Shown one piece after another: positions 18,669 to 27,980 of a stretch of DNA of 43,744 nucleotides. Every line of letters begins with the position of its first letter. The first letter of the stretch is position 1. The notes below the pieces were generated by a model, which saw nothing but the letters and a program-made list of their open reading frames with translations, searched no databases and had not been told where the DNA came from. The position numbers were made by a program, and so were the translations under genes. Source of the stretch: Proteobacteria bacterium UBA4575 (GTDB lineage: Bacteria > Pseudomonadota > Gammaproteobacteria > UBA4575). The stretch spans positions 1-43,744 of the forward strand of contig DGKH01000001.1 of NCBI GenBank assembly GCA_002386945.1, written 5' to 3'.

Positions 18669-19535
18669 ATGCATTTTAATTCTATCGGCATTATCGCCAA
18701 ATCAGACGACGCGCAAATCACTGAGACCGTGCGTACTTTATATGACTTCATACATGCGTATGGCGTCAAGGTGTGCTGTGATGTTAAGGCGAGCAACTGC
18801 ATTGCAAAGACCTCCGTACATACCGTCGATCTAGACAAGATGGCGAGTGAGATAGATCTAGCAATCGTTGTTGGTGGTGATGGCACGCTATTAAAAGTAG
18901 CCCACCATATGGTTGATCACGGCATCCCTATTGTCGGCATCAATCAGGGCCGTCTAGGCTTTTTAGCCGATATATCACCACAACACCTGCAACAGGACCT
19001 AGGCAAAATTCTAGCTGGTGAATACCTGCAGGAAGACCGCTCGGTTTTAGTTGCCAGCATGATGCGTAATGAACAACAAATGAGCTATGGCATCGCCGTC
19101 AACGATGTTGTTATCCATGCCCGCGATATAGTGCGCATGATTGAAATCGACACCAAGATTAATGATGCTGATTTAAACACCTTACGCGCTGACGGACTGA
19201 TTGTAGCAACGCCTACCGGCTCCACAGCCTATGCCCTGTCCGGTGGTGGCCCAATCGTACACCCATCAGTCGCTGCCACTCTATTGGTACCAATCTGCCC
19301 GCATACCTTGAGTTATCGCCCAGTCGCTATCGATGAAAAAAGTCGCATCGAGATCACCTATGCCGAGCACAATGAATTTACTGCCGTGCTTTCAGTCGAT
19401 GGTCAGGTCAATAGCAAACTACTACCCGGCGACCGCATTATTATCGAACATGCTGCGCAACCGCTACACCTGCTGCACCTAAACGATTACTCATATTTCA
19501 ACGTACTACGCCAAAAGTTAAACTGGAGTCAGTAG
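18669..19535 (+). CDS. nadK: NAD kinase
   Basis: Phosphorylates NAD to NADP with ATP, the only source of NADP(H). The GGDGT motif (69-73, VVGGDGTLLKVAHHM) and the second signature with NDVVIH (145-150) and LRADGLIVATPTGSTAYALSGGGP are complete. I start at ATG 18669 (MHFNSIGIIAK), matching the family's N-terminus and giving 288 residues against 292 in E. coli; a GTG at 18660 or TTG at 18654 in frame are alternatives, and the ribosome-binding site (GAGAG) is modest. It is divergent from hrcA and 6 bases before recN, the same trio as grpE-nadK-recN in E. coli. Confidence 0.96.
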   Translation: MHFNSIGIIAKSDDAQITETVRTLYDFIHAYGVKVCCDVKASNCIAKTSVHTVDLDKMASEIDLAIVVGGDGTLLKVAHHMVDHGIPIVGINQGRLGFLADISPQHLQQDLGKILAGEYLQEDRSVLVASMMRNEQQMSYGIAVNDVVIHARDIVRMIEIDTKINDADLNTLRADGLIVATPTGSTAYALSGGGPIVHPSVAATLLVPICPHTLSYRPVAIDEKSRIEITYAEHNEFTAVLSVDGQVNSKLLPGDRIIIEHAAQPLHLLHLNDYSYFNVLRQKLNWSQ

Positions 19536-19541
19536 TTCACT

Positions 19542-21206
19542 ATGTTGAAATCGCTGCATATCCATAACTTCGCCATTATTCGCGATTTGGAACTTGATTT
19601 TCATGCCGGCATGTCAGTCTTAACCGGCGAGACAGGTGCTGGTAAATCAATCATCATCGATGCCATGGGCTTGGTCTTGGGTGACCGTGCTGAATTAACC
19701 GCTATCCGAACGGGTGAAGAACGTGCTGAAATTTCCCTCTTAGTCGATTTAACCCAACTAGAAAACAGTCGTCGTTGGTTAGCCGAGCATGACTTTGATG
19801 TCGGTGAAGATTGCATCCTACGCCGCGTACTCAAACGCAGCGGCACATCCAAGGCCTACATTAATAATGTGCTCGTACCACTAAAAACATTAAAAGAATT
19901 CGGCGAATTAATCATTAACATCTATGGTCAGCATGCCCATCAGGGCTTAATGCAGAAAAGCCATCAACGCCAGCTCTTAGATCAGTTTGCTGAAAATGAG
20001 AAGCTCTGCGAGAGTGTTGCCAAACAATATCAGGTTTGGTCAGAACGCCAGCGCCACTACCAAAGTCTGAGCCAAAATTCAGAAGATATTAATGCCAAAT
20101 TAGAACTCTTAAGCTATCAGTTAAAAGAATTAGAAAGCTTAGACCTTCAGCCGAACGAGAGTGAAGAGCTGACTCAAAGACACTTGATACTGGCTAATGC
20201 TGAGCAGTTAAAGCAAGGCAGCAATCAAATTAGCCACCAGTTAAAAAATGAAGAAGGTGACGATCTCAGCACCACGCTAGGCCACATCAATAACGAACTT
20301 GATGCCTTAGCTACTCATGACCCCTCACTCAACACCATCGCCAGCGCCTTAAATGAAGCCTTAATCCTAATTGAGGATAATGCTACTAGCTTAAGGCATT
20401 ATGCAGACCGTGTTGAAGTAGATGAACAAGAATTACTGATGGTGGAAGAACGGCTGACTAATATCGAGCAGATTTCGCGCAAGCATCACATCAGCAGTGA
20501 AGAAATCCCTGTCTTACACGCCCAACTGCAGGCAGAGTATGAACAACTTAATCTGCCTGAAAACGACATTGAAACACTAGCTGCCATGCTTCAGGAGAGT
20601 GAACAAAAATATCGTGATCTAGCTAAAAAGTTGAGCCAAAAACGTGTGAAAGTCGCGGCTAAGCTAAGCAAAAGCATTACTCAGGCGCTCACGAAATTAG
20701 GCATGTCTAAAGCTAAACTCGAGATCAGCGTGTCTGGGTTAGATAGCAACAAACCAAGTCAATTTGGTCTAGATAACATAGTTTTCAATGTTCAGACCAA
20801 TCCAGGGCAAGCCATGGCTGGTTTAGCCCAAGTCGCCTCTGGTGGTGAGCTGTCACGTATCAGCCTGGCCATTCAAATGATCGCTGCCGATAAATTAGAT
20901 CTGCCTGTACTGATCTTTGATGAAGTCGATTCTGGTGTCGGTGGCGCTGTCGCCGAGATTGTTGGGCAGGAAATGCACAATATTAGTAGTGGCCGACAGG
21001 TGTTTTCAGTTACTCACCTCGCACAAGTTGCAGCTAAGGCCGATCATCATTATCGTGTGAACAAGCTGGCGGATGATAAAGATACCGCATCAGCGATCGA
21101 TTATTTAGAACGACAGGATCGAGTAACTGAATTAGCGCGTATGCTAGGCGGCCTCAACCTGACCGAAAAAACCCTATCTCATGCTGAAGAGATGTTAGAT
21201 TCCTAG
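19542..21206 (+). CDS. recN: DNA repair protein RecN
   Basis: SMC-like ATPase that holds broken DNA ends or sister chromatids during double-strand-break repair. Walker A GETGAGKS (29-36) sits at the N-terminus and Walker B PVLIFDEVDSGVGG near 465, with the ABC signature SGGELSRISLA before it. Between them lies a long coiled coil (about 150-370). The length of 554 matches E. coli (553). The nadK stop lies 6 bases before its start, so the two are cotranscribed. No LexA box of the CTGT-N8-ACAG type is visible nearby, unlike enteric recN, so SOS control is not supported here. Confidence 0.97.
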   Translation: MLKSLHIHNFAIIRDLELDFHAGMSVLTGETGAGKSIIIDAMGLVLGDRAELTAIRTGEERAEISLLVDLTQLENSRRWLAEHDFDVGEDCILRRVLKRSGTSKAYINNVLVPLKTLKEFGELIINIYGQHAHQGLMQKSHQRQLLDQFAENEKLCESVAKQYQVWSERQRHYQSLSQNSEDINAKLELLSYQLKELESLDLQPNESEELTQRHLILANAEQLKQGSNQISHQLKNEEGDDLSTTLGHINNELDALATHDPSLNTIASALNEALILIEDNATSLRHYADRVEVDEQELLMVEERLTNIEQISRKHHISSEEIPVLHAQLQAEYEQLNLPENDIETLAAMLQESEQKYRDLAKKLSQKRVKVAAKLSKSITQALTKLGMSKAKLEISVSGLDSNKPSQFGLDNIVFNVQTNPGQAMAGLAQVASGGELSRISLAIQMIAADKLDLPVLIFDEVDSGVGGAVAEIVGQEMHNISSGRQVFSVTHLAQVAAKADHHYRVNKLADDKDTASAIDYLERQDRVTELARMLGGLNLTEKTLSHAEEMLDS

Positions 21207-21265
21207 CGCGTATAACAAGACTAGCAATCGATAAAACAGACCCAGCCTACAAGAACCGAGAAAAC

Positions 21266-21652
21266 ATGATCATGTCGAAAACCCTTATCTACAGCCTTTT
21301 ACTTTGCCTCACTCTCCTAAGTGGCTGCAGCGGAAAGCTCTTCACTATTCACAAGATTGATGTACAACAGGGCAATGCAGTTGAGGTCGAGAAAGTTGAA
21401 CAACTCGCAGTAGGAATGACTAAAGAACAAGTAGAGTTCTTACTTGGCTCACCTATGCTGACAGATATCTTCCACCCAGAAAGATGGGACTATATCTACT
21501 ACCTTATTCCAGGCTACGGTGAAAAAGAACGCCGCCATGTCAGTATCATCTTCAATGGCAATAAGATAATTGAGATTGTAAAGTCAGAGATGGCTGCAAC
21601 AACTGAAAAAGATCAGGCTACGCTTGAGACAGAAGCAGACAGCGATAGTTGA
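21266..21652 (+). CDS. bamE: outer membrane assembly lipoprotein BamE
   Basis: Lipoprotein of the BAM complex that inserts beta-barrel proteins into the outer membrane. The signal peptide ends in a lipobox LLSGC with Cys21 as the lipidated residue, followed by SGK rather than Asp, consistent with outer-membrane sorting. The SmpA/OmlA domain includes QLAVGMTKEQVEFLLGSPMLTDIFHPERWDYIYY, the most conserved part. An acidic C-terminal tail follows (about 115-128). It lies 59 bases after recN and converges on rnfH with an 11-base gap. recN-bamE linkage also occurs in E. coli. Confidence 0.95.
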   Translation: MIMSKTLIYSLLLCLTLLSGCSGKLFTIHKIDVQQGNAVEVEKVEQLAVGMTKEQVEFLLGSPMLTDIFHPERWDYIYYLIPGYGEKERRHVSIIFNGNKIIEIVKSEMAATTEKDQATLETEADSDS

Positions 21653-21663
21653 GTAGATAGCTG

Positions 21664-21942
21664 CTAAGTGCGCGACACCTTGGCCCGCTGGCGTCTAACT
21701 TCCATTGGGTCTAATACCAATGGTCGATACACTTCCACCCGATCACCCGCCTGCAATCGAGTTTCCGCACTGACCTCCTGAGAGTAGATGCCAAGCTGGT
21801 AATCGACGGCCTTCAATGATGGAAATTTATCCAACACCTGTGACTGTTCAACAGCATCCGCTACAGTCGCAGTCGCAGCAGCCATATCTAGGCTCACGAT
21901 GAATTCCTCATCTGTATCTATATAAACCAGCTCTACCTTCAT
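21664..21942 (-). CDS. rnfH: RnfH/RatB family protein (UPF0125)
   Basis: Small ubiquitin-like-fold protein of unknown biochemical role; paired with ratA in many Gammaproteobacteria and called RatB there, and linked to Rnf genes in others. Typical features are VELVYIDTDEEFIVSLDMAAATATVADAVEQS at the N-terminus, LGIYSQEV in the middle and AGDRVEVYRPLVLDPMEVRRQRA at the C-terminus. The length is 92 residues. Its start overlaps the ratA stop in an ATGA arrangement (21939-21942), so translation is coupled. Confidence 0.92.
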   Translation of the reverse strand: MKVELVYIDTDEEFIVSLDMAAATATVADAVEQSQVLDKFPSLKAVDYQLGIYSQEVSAETRLQAGDRVEVYRPLVLDPMEVRRQRAKVSRT

Positions 21943-22379
21943 TCAGCACCGCCATAGACTACACCAGCACGTGCAACAAAAGCCATCACTAACCGATCCG
22001 TAATCTGCTTAAATAGACCTTCCAGCGCAAATTTTAACATCCGATTAGATAACTCAAACTGCAGCTCCAACGAAACACTAGAACCGCTGTCGGCAATATC
22101 TTCAAATCGCCAGCAACCCTGCAGTTGCTTAAATGGGCCATCGACCAATTGCATGTCTACGCGCGCACCTTCCGTCAAGGTATTCAGTGTTGTAAAGGCT
22201 GTACGAACAGCACCTTTTGAGAAATTCAAACTAGCTCTTTGCTCGTTCTCTGTCAGCATGCTGCTATCACTAGCAACACACCAGGGGACAAATTCTGGGT
22301 AATGCTCTACCTGATTCACTAAGGCATACATTTGGGCGGCGCTATAAGGCACAAGCGCACTGCGATTAATACTTGGCAT
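21939..22379 (-). CDS. ratA: RatA-type START/polyketide-cyclase-like protein (ribosome-associated toxin family)
   Basis: Helix-grip (START-like) protein. In E. coli RatA was described as blocking 70S assembly; relatives are COQ10-like and may bind lipids or quinones. Family hallmarks are the N-terminal VPYSAAQMYALVNQVEHYPEFVPWC, then VDMQLVDGPFKQLQGCWRFED and the C-terminal VMAFVARAGVVYG. The length is 146 residues. It is followed by overlapping rnfH and preceded by a transporter gene 3 bases upstream, so all three may be one operon. The neighbouring divergent smpB matches the widespread smpB-ratA-rnfH-bamE cluster. Confidence 0.93.
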   Translation of the reverse strand: MPSINRSALVPYSAAQMYALVNQVEHYPEFVPWCVASDSSMLTENEQRASLNFSKGAVRTAFTTLNTLTEGARVDMQLVDGPFKQLQGCWRFEDIADSGSSVSLELQFELSNRMLKFALEGLFKQITDRLVMAFVARAGVVYGGAE

Positions 22380-22382
22380 AAA

Positions 22383-23747
22383 CTATAAAACTCCAACAAC
22401 TCGCAAGAAAATACAGGTCAACGCTAATGGCGTGAAATAGCGTAACAGTATATTCCAACAGCGATAAAGTACGGCGTTATGTACCGCCATCTCATCACGC
22501 ACATCTTCATCCTGCATTACCCAAGCAACAAAGATAGCGATCAAGAAGCCACCCAAAGGCAGCATTAGATTGGCCGTCAAGAAATCCAGACAATCAAAGA
22601 TCGTCTTGCCGGCAAAGCGATAGTCTTGCCAGATATTAAATGAAAACACGGTTCCCAGACCAACCAGCCAGGTGAAACCACCACACAAGGCACAGGCAAA
22701 TAGCCGTGTCACTCGGAAGCGTTCAACCATATAAGCAACTGCAGGCTCAATCAGGGAAATCGAAGACGTCCATGCTGCGAATACTAAAAGCACAAAGAAC
22801 AATGTGCCAAAGAATAGGCCACCCGGCATGTGACTAAAGGCAATAGGTAGAGTGTTAAAAATTAACCCTGGTCCCTGTGCTGGCTCCAATTGATTCGCAA
22901 AGACAATCGGGAAGATAGCCAAACCCGCACAAAGAGCAATCATGGTATCGGTGCCTGCAACCGCAATACTAGTTTTAGCAATCGATATCTTTTTCGGCAG
23001 GTAGGCACCATAAACCATAATAGAACCCATACCTAGACTCAAAGTAAAAAAGGCCTGGCCCATAGCATCTAATACGACCGCCGTATTAATCTTGCTAAAA
23101 TCAGGGGTAAACAAAAAGCTCATCCCAGCCCAGAAATGACCTTGGGTAATGGCGTAGCCAATCAGCAATAAAATAATAAAGACCAAACCTGGCATGAGAT
23201 AACGCACTGCAAGCTCTAAGCCGTTACTGACTCCGCGCGCCACAACCAGCATCGTCATCAACATAAACACGCTATGCCAGATTATCAAACGCTGAGGACT
23301 AGCAACCAGGTCACTAAACAGTTTCCCAATTTGCGGCTGTGTTGCTCCGACAAAATCACCCGAAGCACTTTGTATGACATACGATAGCGACCAACCTGCA
23401 ATCACACTGTAATAAGAAAGTATCAAAAAGCCGGTGAGTACACCCATCCAACCAAGCAAACCCCACCAGGGCGATGCCTTGGCTTCACGCGCTAAGGCCT
23501 GCATGGTATTGATTGGACTTTGCTGCCCTCTTCTGCCGAGCAAGACCTCCGCCATCATGATCGGCAGGCCCAATAAGACGATACAAAGCAGATAGATCAA
23601 AACAAAGGCACCACCACCATTTTCGCCCGCCATATACGGAAACTTCCATATATTACCGAGACCGACTGCAGAACCGGAAGCCGCTAAAATAAAGGCGAGG
23701 CGTGAGGACCATTGTCCATGACTGAAAGAAGTAGTAGTGGTGGGCAT
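22383..23747 (-). CDS. sodium-dependent transporter, neurotransmitter:sodium symporter (SNF/NSS) family
   Basis: Sodium-coupled importer, probably of an amino acid or similar amine; the substrate cannot be told from sequence. LeuT-fold hallmarks: the TM1 unwound region GSAVGLGNIWKFPYMAGENGG, where substrate and Na+ ligands lie, and TM6 MGQAFFTLSLGMGSIMVYGAYL. About 11-12 hydrophobic segments span residues 15-450. The length of 454 is typical of bacterial members. It is inserted between smpB and ratA, which are otherwise neighbours, and ends 3 bases before ratA, so ratA-rnfH probably depend on its promoter. The start ATG lacks a clear Shine-Dalgarno. Confidence 0.9.
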   Translation of the reverse strand: MPTTTTSFSHGQWSSRLAFILAASGSAVGLGNIWKFPYMAGENGGGAFVLIYLLCIVLLGLPIMMAEVLLGRRGQQSPINTMQALAREAKASPWWGLLGWMGVLTGFLILSYYSVIAGWSLSYVIQSASGDFVGATQPQIGKLFSDLVASPQRLIIWHSVFMLMTMLVVARGVSNGLELAVRYLMPGLVFIILLLIGYAITQGHFWAGMSFLFTPDFSKINTAVVLDAMGQAFFTLSLGMGSIMVYGAYLPKKISIAKTSIAVAGTDTMIALCAGLAIFPIVFANQLEPAQGPGLIFNTLPIAFSHMPGGLFFGTLFFVLLVFAAWTSSISLIEPAVAYMVERFRVTRLFACALCGGFTWLVGLGTVFSFNIWQDYRFAGKTIFDCLDFLTANLMLPLGGFLIAIFVAWVMQDEDVRDEMAVHNAVLYRCWNILLRYFTPLALTCIFLRVVGVL

Positions 23748-23841
23748 CGCGATCTGTTGTATGATGGATGATCCAGGTTTCGCCCCTAATTCCTGAGAAC
23801 TAGGCGTAAATCCCTGACTATTTGTTACTTATAAACCATCT

Positions 23842-24318
23842 ATGAGCAAGAAAAAACCTCTGTCTGACGATAATACCATCGCCATCAATAAGAAGGCGCG
23901 CTTCGACTACTTTATTGAAGATAGTTTTGAGGCCGGTCTCGTCTTAGAAGGCTGGGAAGTCAAAAGTCTACGGGCAAAAAGCATCCAAGTAAAAGAAAGC
24001 TATATCAGCATCAAAGACGGTGAAGCTTTTTTACAGGGTGCGCATATTACACCGTTGAATACAGCATCTACTCATATCACACCTGATGCCACTCGCAAAC
24101 GCAAACTACTGATGCATCGCAAGGAAATTGATCGCTTAGTCGGCGCTGTAGATCGCAAGGGCTACACTGTCGTACCGGTCAAACTGTATTGGAAAAAAGG
24201 CCGCGCCAAGATAGAAGTTGGTCTTGCTAAGGGTAAGCAAATGCACGACAAACGCGCCTCACAGAAAGATCGTGATTGGCAACGTGATAAATCACGTGTT
24301 TTGAAATCAGACGCCTAA
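23842..24318 (+). CDS. smpB: SsrA-binding protein SmpB
   Basis: Partner of tmRNA in trans-translation, rescuing stalled ribosomes. The OB-fold core includes [34 protein letters not shown] and [16 protein letters not shown]; the C-terminal tail [20 protein letters not shown] is the helix that enters the mRNA channel. The length of 158 matches E. coli (160). It is divergent from the symporter gene (94-base gap) and converges on dnaQ with an 8-base gap. The tmRNA gene ssrA, often next door, is not in the window. Confidence 0.97.
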   Translation: MSKKKPLSDDNTIAINKKARFDYFIEDSFEAGLVLEGWEVKSLRAKSIQVKESYISIKDGEAFLQGAHITPLNTASTHITPDATRKRKLLMHRKEIDRLVGAVDRKGYTVVPVKLYWKKGRAKIEVGLAKGKQMHDKRASQKDRDWQRDKSRVLKSDA

Positions 24319-24326
24319 GCTACTGC

Positions 24327-25067
24327 TTATTTTCCACCCTGATCAGCAGCCTCAGCTAACGCCTGCCAAACACTAGTCTCGTCATTGCTGTGCTTAGCAA
24401 TATAGTTCAAGAACTCTTCATGCGCCTGCAACTCATCTGCGGCAACTACTGTGACCGGTAGGTCATGCTGCTCTCTACTGCCACCCGCCTGTGCCTGATC
24501 GGTCTGCGATGCCACTGCATTAGCACTCAAACTCATACTAACTTGACCACCAGTCATTGCCAGATACACATCGGATAGGATTTGCGCATCCAATAAAGCG
24601 CCGTGTAATTCTCGCTGCGTGTTATCAATCATATAACGCTTACAAAGGGCATCTAGGTTATTACGCTGCCCAGGATGTAATTTACGCGCCATCTTGAGTG
24701 AGTCTATGACCGCGGCACAGACCTCCCCTTCTAAACGTTGATATGGCGCATCAATAAGTTTGAGCTCGGCCTCTAAAAACCCAATATCAAACTCAGCATT
24801 ATGAATAATCAGCTCACCACCACGAATAAACTCGATAAAGTCATCACTTATCTCATGAAATTTAGGCTTATCTTGTAGCGATTCAATACTGATGCCGTGA
24901 ACCTCTTGCGCACCTTCATCAATTGCGCGTTCAGGGTTCAGGTATTGATGGTAAACATTACCGGTCAGACTGCGATTAATAATCTCAACCGCACCAATCT
25001 CAATAATGCGATGGCCATCAGACACTTCCAGTCCAGTGGTCTCAGTATCTAATACAATCTGACGCAT
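24327..25067 (-). CDS. dnaQ: DNA polymerase III epsilon subunit (3'-5' exonuclease)
   Basis: Proofreading exonuclease of the replicative polymerase. DEDDh active site: Asp7 and Glu9 in LDTETTG (Exo I), Asp94 in HNAEFD (Exo II), His155 and Asp160 in LHGALLDA (Exo III). After the nuclease domain, QVSMSL (175-180) resembles the E. coli beta-clamp-binding motif QTSMAF, then a flexible linker and a C-terminal alpha-binding region end in VWQALAEAA. The length is 246 residues. It lies downstream of rnhA on the same strand (46-base gap), unlike E. coli where the two genes are divergent. Confidence 0.97.
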   Translation of the reverse strand: MRQIVLDTETTGLEVSDGHRIIEIGAVEIINRSLTGNVYHQYLNPERAIDEGAQEVHGISIESLQDKPKFHEISDDFIEFIRGGELIIHNAEFDIGFLEAELKLIDAPYQRLEGEVCAAVIDSLKMARKLHPGQRNNLDALCKRYMIDNTQRELHGALLDAQILSDVYLAMTGGQVSMSLSANAVASQTDQAQAGGSREQHDLPVTVVAADELQAHEEFLNYIAKHSNDETSVWQALAEAADQGGK

Positions 25068-25113
25068 TATGTATTCACCTTAAGCGATTAAAAATAAAGT
25101 CATAATCGAAATA

Positions 25114-25557
25114 TTAAGTTCTCTGCATCTCATCAATCGCATCATTTGCGAGTTGATCAACACGCTCATTTTCAACATGCCCGCTATGTCCTTTAACCCA
25201 AGCCCATTCAATATCATGCGATTGTACCAAGACATCAATCTTCATCCAGAGGTCTTTATTTTTTACTGGTGCCTTGCTGGCTGTTTTCCAACCACGTTTT
25301 TTCCAATTAGGCATCCAACTCTTAACGCCATCAAGGACATATTTTGAATCTGTCGTTAATTGCACTGAGCAAGGCTGTTTTAGGCTTTCTAGCGCACTAA
25401 TCACCGCCTGCATTTCCATTCGGTTATTAGTTGTCTCAGGCTCACTACCCTTTAATTCTTTAGATTGTCCATTGACGCGCAATAAGGCGCCCCAGCCCCC
25501 TGGCCCAGGGTTGCCTTTGCAGGCACCGTCAGTAAATATTTCAACACGATCAGTCAT
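25114..25557 (-). CDS. rnhA: ribonuclease HI
   Basis: Cleaves RNA in RNA-DNA hybrids (R-loops, primers). The catalytic carboxylates sit at exactly the E. coli positions: Asp10 ([16 protein letters not shown]), Glu48 (NNRMEMQA), Asp70 (TTDSKYV) and Asp134 (ENERVDQLA), with His124 in KGHSGH. The basic protrusion (about 81-101, [20 protein letters not shown]) is present. The length of 147 is normal. Its first codons overlap the end of the yafS-like gene by 8 bases, and dnaQ follows. Confidence 0.98.
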   Translation of the reverse strand: MTDRVEIFTDGACKGNPGPGGWGALLRVNGQSKELKGSEPETTNNRMEMQAVISALESLKQPCSVQLTTDSKYVLDGVKSWMPNWKKRGWKTASKAPVKNKDLWMKIDVLVQSHDIEWAWVKGHSGHVENERVDQLANDAIDEMQRT

Positions 25558-26287
25558 TCTTTCTCATCCCTATACTCGGTTTTGCAATCTTGCCAGGGAT
25601 CAGGTTTTCCGGACGTACCCAGCGTCGACGTAGCGGTGTTAATCGCGCTATTCGCTTATGCGCAACCATAACATAGACACCACCACTGTAACGCAGACGA
25701 CGCTCGACTAAACCAGCTAACCGTTGCATCGATAACAGCTGTTGCAAACGCTGTATTGGCGGCAAATACGCGGCATAACTGACCTTAATCTTGTCTAGAC
25801 CCAGCAAGGAACACCAATCTCGGATGCGGCCAACACTATAGAAAGGTCTACTCCACATGGAGCCTCGCTTTCGCCACTTATGTAATAGATGCCAAAGGCC
25901 ATAAAGAGAGAATAGATTAAAACCAATAATGATGACGTAACCGTCGGGGACTAAGCAACGCTCTACCTCACGCAACACTTGATGAGGATCATCTGCAATA
26001 TCTAGACTATGTGGCAACACGATGAGATCAATGCTGTCGTTCTCAAACGGTAAGGCTTCTGCCTGCGCTATCACATCAGCGGGTTCTGTCGGCTTCAGTA
26101 TTAGGGTTTTAGTAATCGTTGAATTTTTAAGCAAGCCACCTTCGGCAAACACATTATCCAGCTCTAGTGCATAGTAACCAAAGATAGAAGCGCATTGCTG
26201 CCAAACTATTTTCTCTACCTCACGCGCTGCATTAACTCCTACCTGCGTCTGGTAAAATTGTCTGATTTCTTCAGCCTGTTCTTGCAT
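25550..26287 (-). CDS. class I SAM-dependent methyltransferase, YafS-like
   Basis: Putative methyltransferase of unknown substrate. Methyltransf_11-like features occur in the middle: [48 protein letters not shown], with the acidic-aromatic and LkpgG-type segments. The usual glycine-rich SAM motif I is not obvious; the corresponding region reads [16 protein letters not shown], so cofactor binding is uncertain. The gene order yafS-rnhA-dnaQ is that of E. coli gloB-yafS-rnhA-dnaQ, though gloB is missing here. It overlaps rnhA by 8 bases. The basic C-terminus (residues 210-245) ends in arginine- and lysine-rich sequence. Confidence 0.85.
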   Translation of the reverse strand: MQEQAEEIRQFYQTQVGVNAAREVEKIVWQQCASIFGYYALELDNVFAEGGLLKNSTITKTLILKPTEPADVIAQAEALPFENDSIDLIVLPHSLDIADDPHQVLREVERCLVPDGYVIIIGFNLFSLYGLWHLLHKWRKRGSMWSRPFYSVGRIRDWCSLLGLDKIKVSYAAYLPPIQRLQQLLSMQRLAGLVERRLRYSGGVYVMVAHKRIARLTPLRRRWVRPENLIPGKIAKPSIGMRKND

Positions 26288-26332
26288 TAGATTACAGCTC
26301 TCATTTGCGTACTCAGCTAAACGCCCAAAATA

Positions 26333-27979
26333 CTATAGGCTAGGCACTGCAGCCAACAACTTCTGTGTATAGTGATGTTGCGGCTGCAACAATATCTGCT
26401 CAGTGGGGCCCTGCTCTACAATCTGACCTTGATGCATCACCGCTACTTCATCAGCCAAATAGCTCACCACTGCCATATCATGAGTAATAAACAAATAACT
26501 CATACCCAACTCCTCTTGCAAGTCGATGAGCAGATTTAACACCTGCGCCTGCACTGATACATCTAAGGCACTGGTAGGTTCATCACAAACAATCAGTTTG
26601 GGCTCAACCGCTAAGGCCCTAGCAATACTAATACGCTGCCGTTGACCACCCGAAAACTCATGTGGATAGCGTAGAACAGAATCGGCTGGTAGCCCGACCT
26701 GATCTAATAACAATTTAATCTTCCGTTTACGATCTTGAGTTGTCTTAAGGACGGCTAAGGCGGTCATACCCTCTTCCAAGATATCACCCACTAACATTCT
26801 AGGATTCAATGAGGAATAAGGGTCTTGGAATACTATTTGCAAATCCTGCCGTATTTTACGTAGATCTTCGTTACCCAAGGTTTGTAAGTCACGTTGTTGA
26901 AACTGCACCGACCCTTGATTACTTTTCAGTAACTGTAAAATAGCCTTACCGACTGTGGTTTTACCACAGCCTGATTCACCAACTAAGGCTAAGGTCTTGC
27001 CTGCGTGGAGATCAAAAGACACATCATCCACTGCCCGCACATAATCGACAGCACGTCTAAACACACCCCCACGTATCGGGAAATGCACCTGTAGATTACG
27101 TACCGACAAGATAGGTCCTGCTGCATCCTCAGCCTCTGGCTGTGCGACCGCAGACACTCGCTTAGCGTCTTGCTCTAAATCTCTCTGTAGGCGCTTCTGT
27201 GCCGTCGGAATAGCCGCCAGCAAGGCACGGCTATAGGCGTGTTTCGGTGACGCAAAAAACGCCTCATTCGTGCCATGCTCAACTAGCTCACCTTGATGCA
27301 TCACGGCTATTCGATCGACTGTCTGCTTGACCACGGCCAGGTCATGGGTGATAAACAATAATCCCATATTAAACTGACTTTGCAGGTCTTTTAGTAGATC
27401 CAGCACCTGTGCTTGAATCGTTACATCTAAGGCCGTAGTCGGTTCATCTGCAATCAACAGATCGGGTTGCGCTGCCAATGCAATAGCAATCATCACCCGT
27501 TGGCGCATCCCACCTGATAGTTGATGTGGGTATTCATCAATATTACGTTGTGGCACAGGCAGGCCAACAGCCGCTAATAACTCTATACTCTGTTGTCGTG
27601 CCGCTGACCGTGTAACGCTTTGATGTCTGCGCACACACTCAGCGATTTGGTCGCCTATGGTTAGAACAGGATTTAATGAATTCATCGGCTCCTGGAAAAT
27701 CATCGCGATTTTCGAACCACGGACATCCCGCATTTCACGCTCACTGATCTGCATCAGATCACGCCCAGACAATTTAATTTCACCCGCACTAACTTGTGCT
27801 GCCGGTGGTAGTAATCGAGCAATAGAGAGTGCCGTCATCGACTTACCTGAACCTGACTCACCCACCAGGGCCAGGGTCTCACCACGCTCTACCCGAAAAG
27901 AAATATCACGCACCACCAAATTGCTTTCACCGCGACCACGAATCTCAGTACTCAACCCATTCACTATTAGCAAAGACAT
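26333..27979 (-). CDS. yejF: peptide-type ABC transporter ATP-binding protein with two fused ATPase domains (YejF/NppD-like)
   Basis: Energises the importer encoded by the three genes upstream. Two ABC domains occur in tandem: the first with Walker A GESGSGKS and signature LSGGMRQRV, the second with GESGCGKT and FSGGQRQRI, each followed by an OppD/OppF-type Walker B ([24 protein letters not shown]) and a switch histidine (FITHD). I start at ATG 27979 ([15 protein letters not shown]); the frame is open 23 codons further, but that part is not conserved and overlaps the upstream permease. The length is 548 residues, against 529 in E. coli YejF. It starts 1 base after the permease stop, so it is tightly coupled. 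Confidence 0.92.
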   Translation of the reverse strand: MSLLIVNGLSTEIRGRGESNLVVRDISFRVERGETLALVGESGSGKSMTALSIARLLPPAAQVSAGEIKLSGRDLMQISEREMRDVRGSKIAMIFQEPMNSLNPVLTIGDQIAECVRRHQSVTRSAARQQSIELLAAVGLPVPQRNIDEYPHQLSGGMRQRVMIAIALAAQPDLLIADEPTTALDVTIQAQVLDLLKDLQSQFNMGLLFITHDLAVVKQTVDRIAVMHQGELVEHGTNEAFFASPKHAYSRALLAAIPTAQKRLQRDLEQDAKRVSAVAQPEAEDAAGPILSVRNLQVHFPIRGGVFRRAVDYVRAVDDVSFDLHAGKTLALVGESGCGKTTVGKAILQLLKSNQGSVQFQQRDLQTLGNEDLRKIRQDLQIVFQDPYSSLNPRMLVGDILEEGMTALAVLKTTQDRKRKIKLLLDQVGLPADSVLRYPHEFSGGQRQRISIARALAVEPKLIVCDEPTSALDVSVQAQVLNLLIDLQEELGMSYLFITHDMAVVSYLADEVAVMHQGQIVEQGPTEQILLQPQHHYTQKLLAAVPSL

Positions 27980-27980
27980 G

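Noticed and set aside
19500..19545. LexA/SOS box for recN
   Set aside because: No CTGT-N8-ACAG match occurs near recN, and the gene starts 6 bases after nadK.
24319..24326. tmRNA gene or mobile island next to smpB
   Set aside because: The gap to dnaQ is 8 bases and no tmRNA-like sequence lies on either side; no integrase or repeats are present.
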